Below, piece after piece: positions 5,400 through 6,965 of a DNA stretch of 6,965 nucleotides. The translations under genes were made by a program, and so were the position numbers. The notes under the pieces were generated by a model. The model was given only the letters and a program-made list of their open reading frames with translations. It was not told where the DNA came from and did not search any database. Source of the stretch: an uncultured Ruminococcus sp. (GTDB taxonomy: Bacteria > Bacillota > Clostridia > Oscillospirales > Ruminococcaceae); NCBI GenBank assembly GCA_946540705.1, contig CAMNJD010000377.1, positions 1 to 6,965 of the forward strand, read 5' to 3'. How positions within the stretch are numbered: position 1 is the stretch's first letter; the number at the start of each line of letters is the position of its first letter.

Positions 5400-6965
5400 A
5401 TGATGAAAATGAAACGGCTTTGCGCGATGCTCTGCGCGGGGATGCTCGCCTGTTCCGGCGCTGTTACGCTTCCGGCGGCCTATGCGGTGCATGCGGAGGA
5501 AACCGTACCGGTCATCAACGGATTGAAATATGAAATTATAAATAACGCAGTCACAATCACCGGTCACACTGAAGATTCGCCGACAGAGCTGACGATTCCC
5601 GCAGAGATTGACGGAAAGCCGGTGACAAGCATCGACGATTATGCATTTTGGGGCTGCTCCGAGCTGACACAAATCACGATTCCGGACAGCGTGACAAGTA
5701 TCGGGGATTATGCGTTTTACGACTGCATCGGCCTGACCGAGATTACAATTCCGGACGGCGTGACAGACATCGGATATTTTGTGTTTTCTGGCTGCTCCGG
5801 CCTGACCAAGATTACAATTCTGGACGGCGTGACAAGTATAGGAGAATCAGCATTTTGGGGCTGCTCCGGGCTGACACAAATCACGATTCCGGACAGCGTG
5901 ACAAGCATAGGAGAATCAGCATTTCGGGACTGCTCCGGCCTGACCGAGATCACGATTCCGGACAGCGTGACAAGTATCGGGGATTCTGCATTCGTGGGCT
6001 GCTCCGGCCTGACCGAGATTACAATTCCAGACGGCGTGACAATCATCGGTGGGTATGCGTTTTACAAGTGCACCGGCCTGACTGAGATCACGATTCCGGA
6101 CAGCGTGACAAGTATCGGGCAAAGGGCGTTTAGCGAATGCTCCGGCCTGATTTCCATTACAGTAAGTACAGCCAATGAAGAATATGCATCAGAAGGCGGT
6201 GTGCTGTTCGATAAGGCACTCATGAATATGATTCAATATCCAATCGGCAATAAAAGAACACAATACACAATCCCGGACAGCGTGACAAGCATCGGAGATT
6301 ATGCGTTTGCGTACTCCGGCCTGACAAGCATCACAATTCCTTCTTCAGTTGAGGTAATAGAAGAAAGCGCATTTCTAACAGATAACAGCCCCGAACGCTA
6401 TATTGGTATTGGGGAAGGAAAATGGATGCCGGTTGGAAGACAATCATCTTTAAGTATGATTGAAGTTGCAGCGGATAATCCTAACTACAAAAGTATTGAT
6501 GGTGTGCTATTTACAAAAGACGGCAAACACTTGATCCAATACCCACAGGGAAAGAAAGACGATTCTTACGCAGTACCGGATGGGACTGAGATTATTGGAG
6601 AGTCTGCATTTTGGTGTGTCTATTCTCTGAGCACTGTCACATTTCCGGAATCGCTGCGTTCGATATTCAGGTGTGCATTTTCTAAGTGTGTAAATATTTC
6701 GAGTATTATAATTCCTAACGGCGTGACATATATCGGGAATTGGGCATTTGAAGAATGTTACTCCATGACCGAAATCACGATTCCGGACAGCGTAACAAGC
6801 ATCGGAGATTATGCGTTTTCCGGCTGCGACACCCCCACAATCAAAGGCTACAAAAACAGCTATACAATCAAAGGCTATACCGGCTCCTATGCTGAAACCT
6901 ACGCTAAGGAAAATGATATCCTGTTTGTGTCGCTCGGCGAGGCTCCGGCTGTTCTGACCGGCGAC
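5400..6965 (+). CDS. Secreted BspA-like leucine-rich repeat (LRR_5) protein, C-terminus cut by window edge
   Basis: The frame is open for 522 codons to the right edge. A signal peptide covers about 1-33: basic start, hydrophobic Cys/Ala/Leu core, and a likely signal peptidase I site after AYAVHA. Residues about 40-88 form an entry module (KYEIINNAVTITG, then LTIPAEIDGKPVTSI). Seven exact 23-residue LRRs follow (89-249) with consensus LTEITIPDSVTSIGDYAFxGCSG. Irregular repeats continue to about 480, broken by two similar inserts around GVLF (267-270 and 368-371) that each lead into an IQYP motif. A tail motif IKGYTGSYAETYAKEND lies at about 490-506. This LRR type occurs in surface proteins of oral, gut and protozoan organisms and is linked to adhesion; the ligand here is unknown. 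The ending LGEAPAVLTGD resembles linkers before dockerin or other C-terminal modules, but that part is not visible. Its promoter suggests a separate, divergent transcript. Confidence 0.9.
   Translation, partial: MMKMKRLCAMLCAGMLACSGAVTLPAAYAVHAEETVPVINGLKYEIINNAVTITGHTEDSPTELTIPAEIDGKPVTSIDDYAFWGCSELTQITIPDSVTSIGDYAFYDCIGLTEITIPDGVTDIGYFVFSGCSGLTKITILDGVTSIGESAFWGCSGLTQITIPDSVTSIGESAFRDCSGLTEITIPDSVTSIGDSAFVGCSGLTEITIPDGVTIIGGYAFYKCTGLTEITIPDSVTSIGQRAFSECSGLISITVSTANEEYASEGGVLFDKALMNMIQYPIGNKRTQYTIPDSVTSIGDYAFAYSGLTSITIPSSVEVIEESAFLTDNSPERYIGIGEGKWMPVGRQSSLSMIEVAADNPNYKSIDGVLFTKDGKHLIQYPQGKKDDSYAVPDGTEIIGESAFWCVYSLSTVTFPESLRSIFRCAFSKCVNISSIIIPNGVTYIGNWAFEECYSMTEITIPDSVTSIGDYAFSGCDTPTIKGYKNSYTIKGYTGSYAETYAKENDILFVSLGEAPAVLTGD
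5664..6146 (+). repeat. Seven tandem 69-bp units (23-residue LRRs) in the BspA-like gene
   Basis: Units begin with CTG at 5664, 5733, 5802, 5871, 5940, 6009 and 6078, all exactly 69 bp apart, and the phase breaks after 6146. Conservation is at the DNA level, including synonymous positions. Units 1, 4, 5 and 7 read ATCACGATT with PDS in the protein, whereas units 2, 3 and 6 read ATTACAATT with (P or L)DG. Because 69 is a multiple of three, all six frames stay repetitive, which creates spurious overlapping frames. The array is a likely site of slippage or recombination. Confidence 0.95.
6837..6890 (+). repeat. 27-bp direct tandem duplication in the tail motif of the BspA-like gene
   Basis: Two adjacent 27-bp copies (6837-6863 and 6864-6890) each start with ACAATCAAAGGCTA and encode TIKGYxxSY. 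The first 14 bases are identical and the remainder has diverged. It looks like an old in-frame duplication of the tail motif that usually appears once before the SYAETYA segment. Confidence 0.75.

Noticed and set aside
5400..5462. Possible lipoprotein signal in the BspA-like protein (GMLAC)
   Set aside because: The residue three before Cys is Met and the fit to a lipobox is poor, while a clear signal peptidase I region AYAVHA follows a few residues later.
5648..6085. Repetitive plus- and minus-strand frames across the LRR array
   Set aside because: The repeat length is a multiple of three, so every frame stays open and looks periodic. Only the frame starting at 5400 has a promoter, ribosome site, signal peptide and the LRR_5 consensus.

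Overview
The window looks like part of the chromosome of a GC-rich, gut-type anaerobic Firmicute, most likely Ruminococcus-like (Oscillospiraceae). The grounds are the strong AAAGGAGGA Shine-Dalgarno before the HIT gene, near-consensus sigma-A promoters, ComEC, secreted proteins with Thr/Glu/Val linkers, and a BspA-type leucine-rich repeat (LRR) protein of the sort abundant in that family. The taxonomic call is an inference from gene style; there is no rRNA or other marker here.

Layout. Two transcription units diverge from one 266-bp intergenic region (5134-5399). Leftward runs a compact minus-strand group: alaS (alanyl-tRNA synthetase, 5133-2482), a membrane-anchored LRR protein of unknown function (2457-1411), a HinT-like HIT-family nucleotide hydrolase (1396-1049), and the N-terminal 350 residues of the DNA-uptake channel comEC (1052 to the window edge). 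Gaps are 24 bp, 14 bp and a 4-bp GTGA overlap, with no terminator visible between genes, so one operon is the simplest reading. Its promoter is TTGACA-N17-TATACT about 70 bp before alaS, which leaves a leader of only about 60 nt and no room for a T-box. Rightward, a TTGAAA-N17-TATAAT promoter with an extended -10 drives a secreted BspA-like LRR protein that is still open at the right edge after 522 codons. It contains seven in-frame 69-bp tandem units.

How the genes relate. AlaRS (cytoplasm) charges tRNA-Ala. HIT enzymes of the HinT type can hydrolyse aminoacyl-adenylates and other phosphoramidates, so a link to AlaRS is plausible but unproven. ComEC is the inner-membrane channel for transforming DNA and has no obvious functional tie to AlaRS. 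The operon LRR protein and the divergent BspA-like protein are both predicted to be extracytoplasmic but belong to different LRR types.

I see no RNA genes, CRISPR array, insertion sequence or phage gene. I found no convincing evidence of a wholly new system. The most interesting items are the modular repeat structure of the BspA-like gene, the composition and codon shift between the two transcription units, the unusual gene content downstream of alaS, and small palindromes and dyads that need comparative testing.
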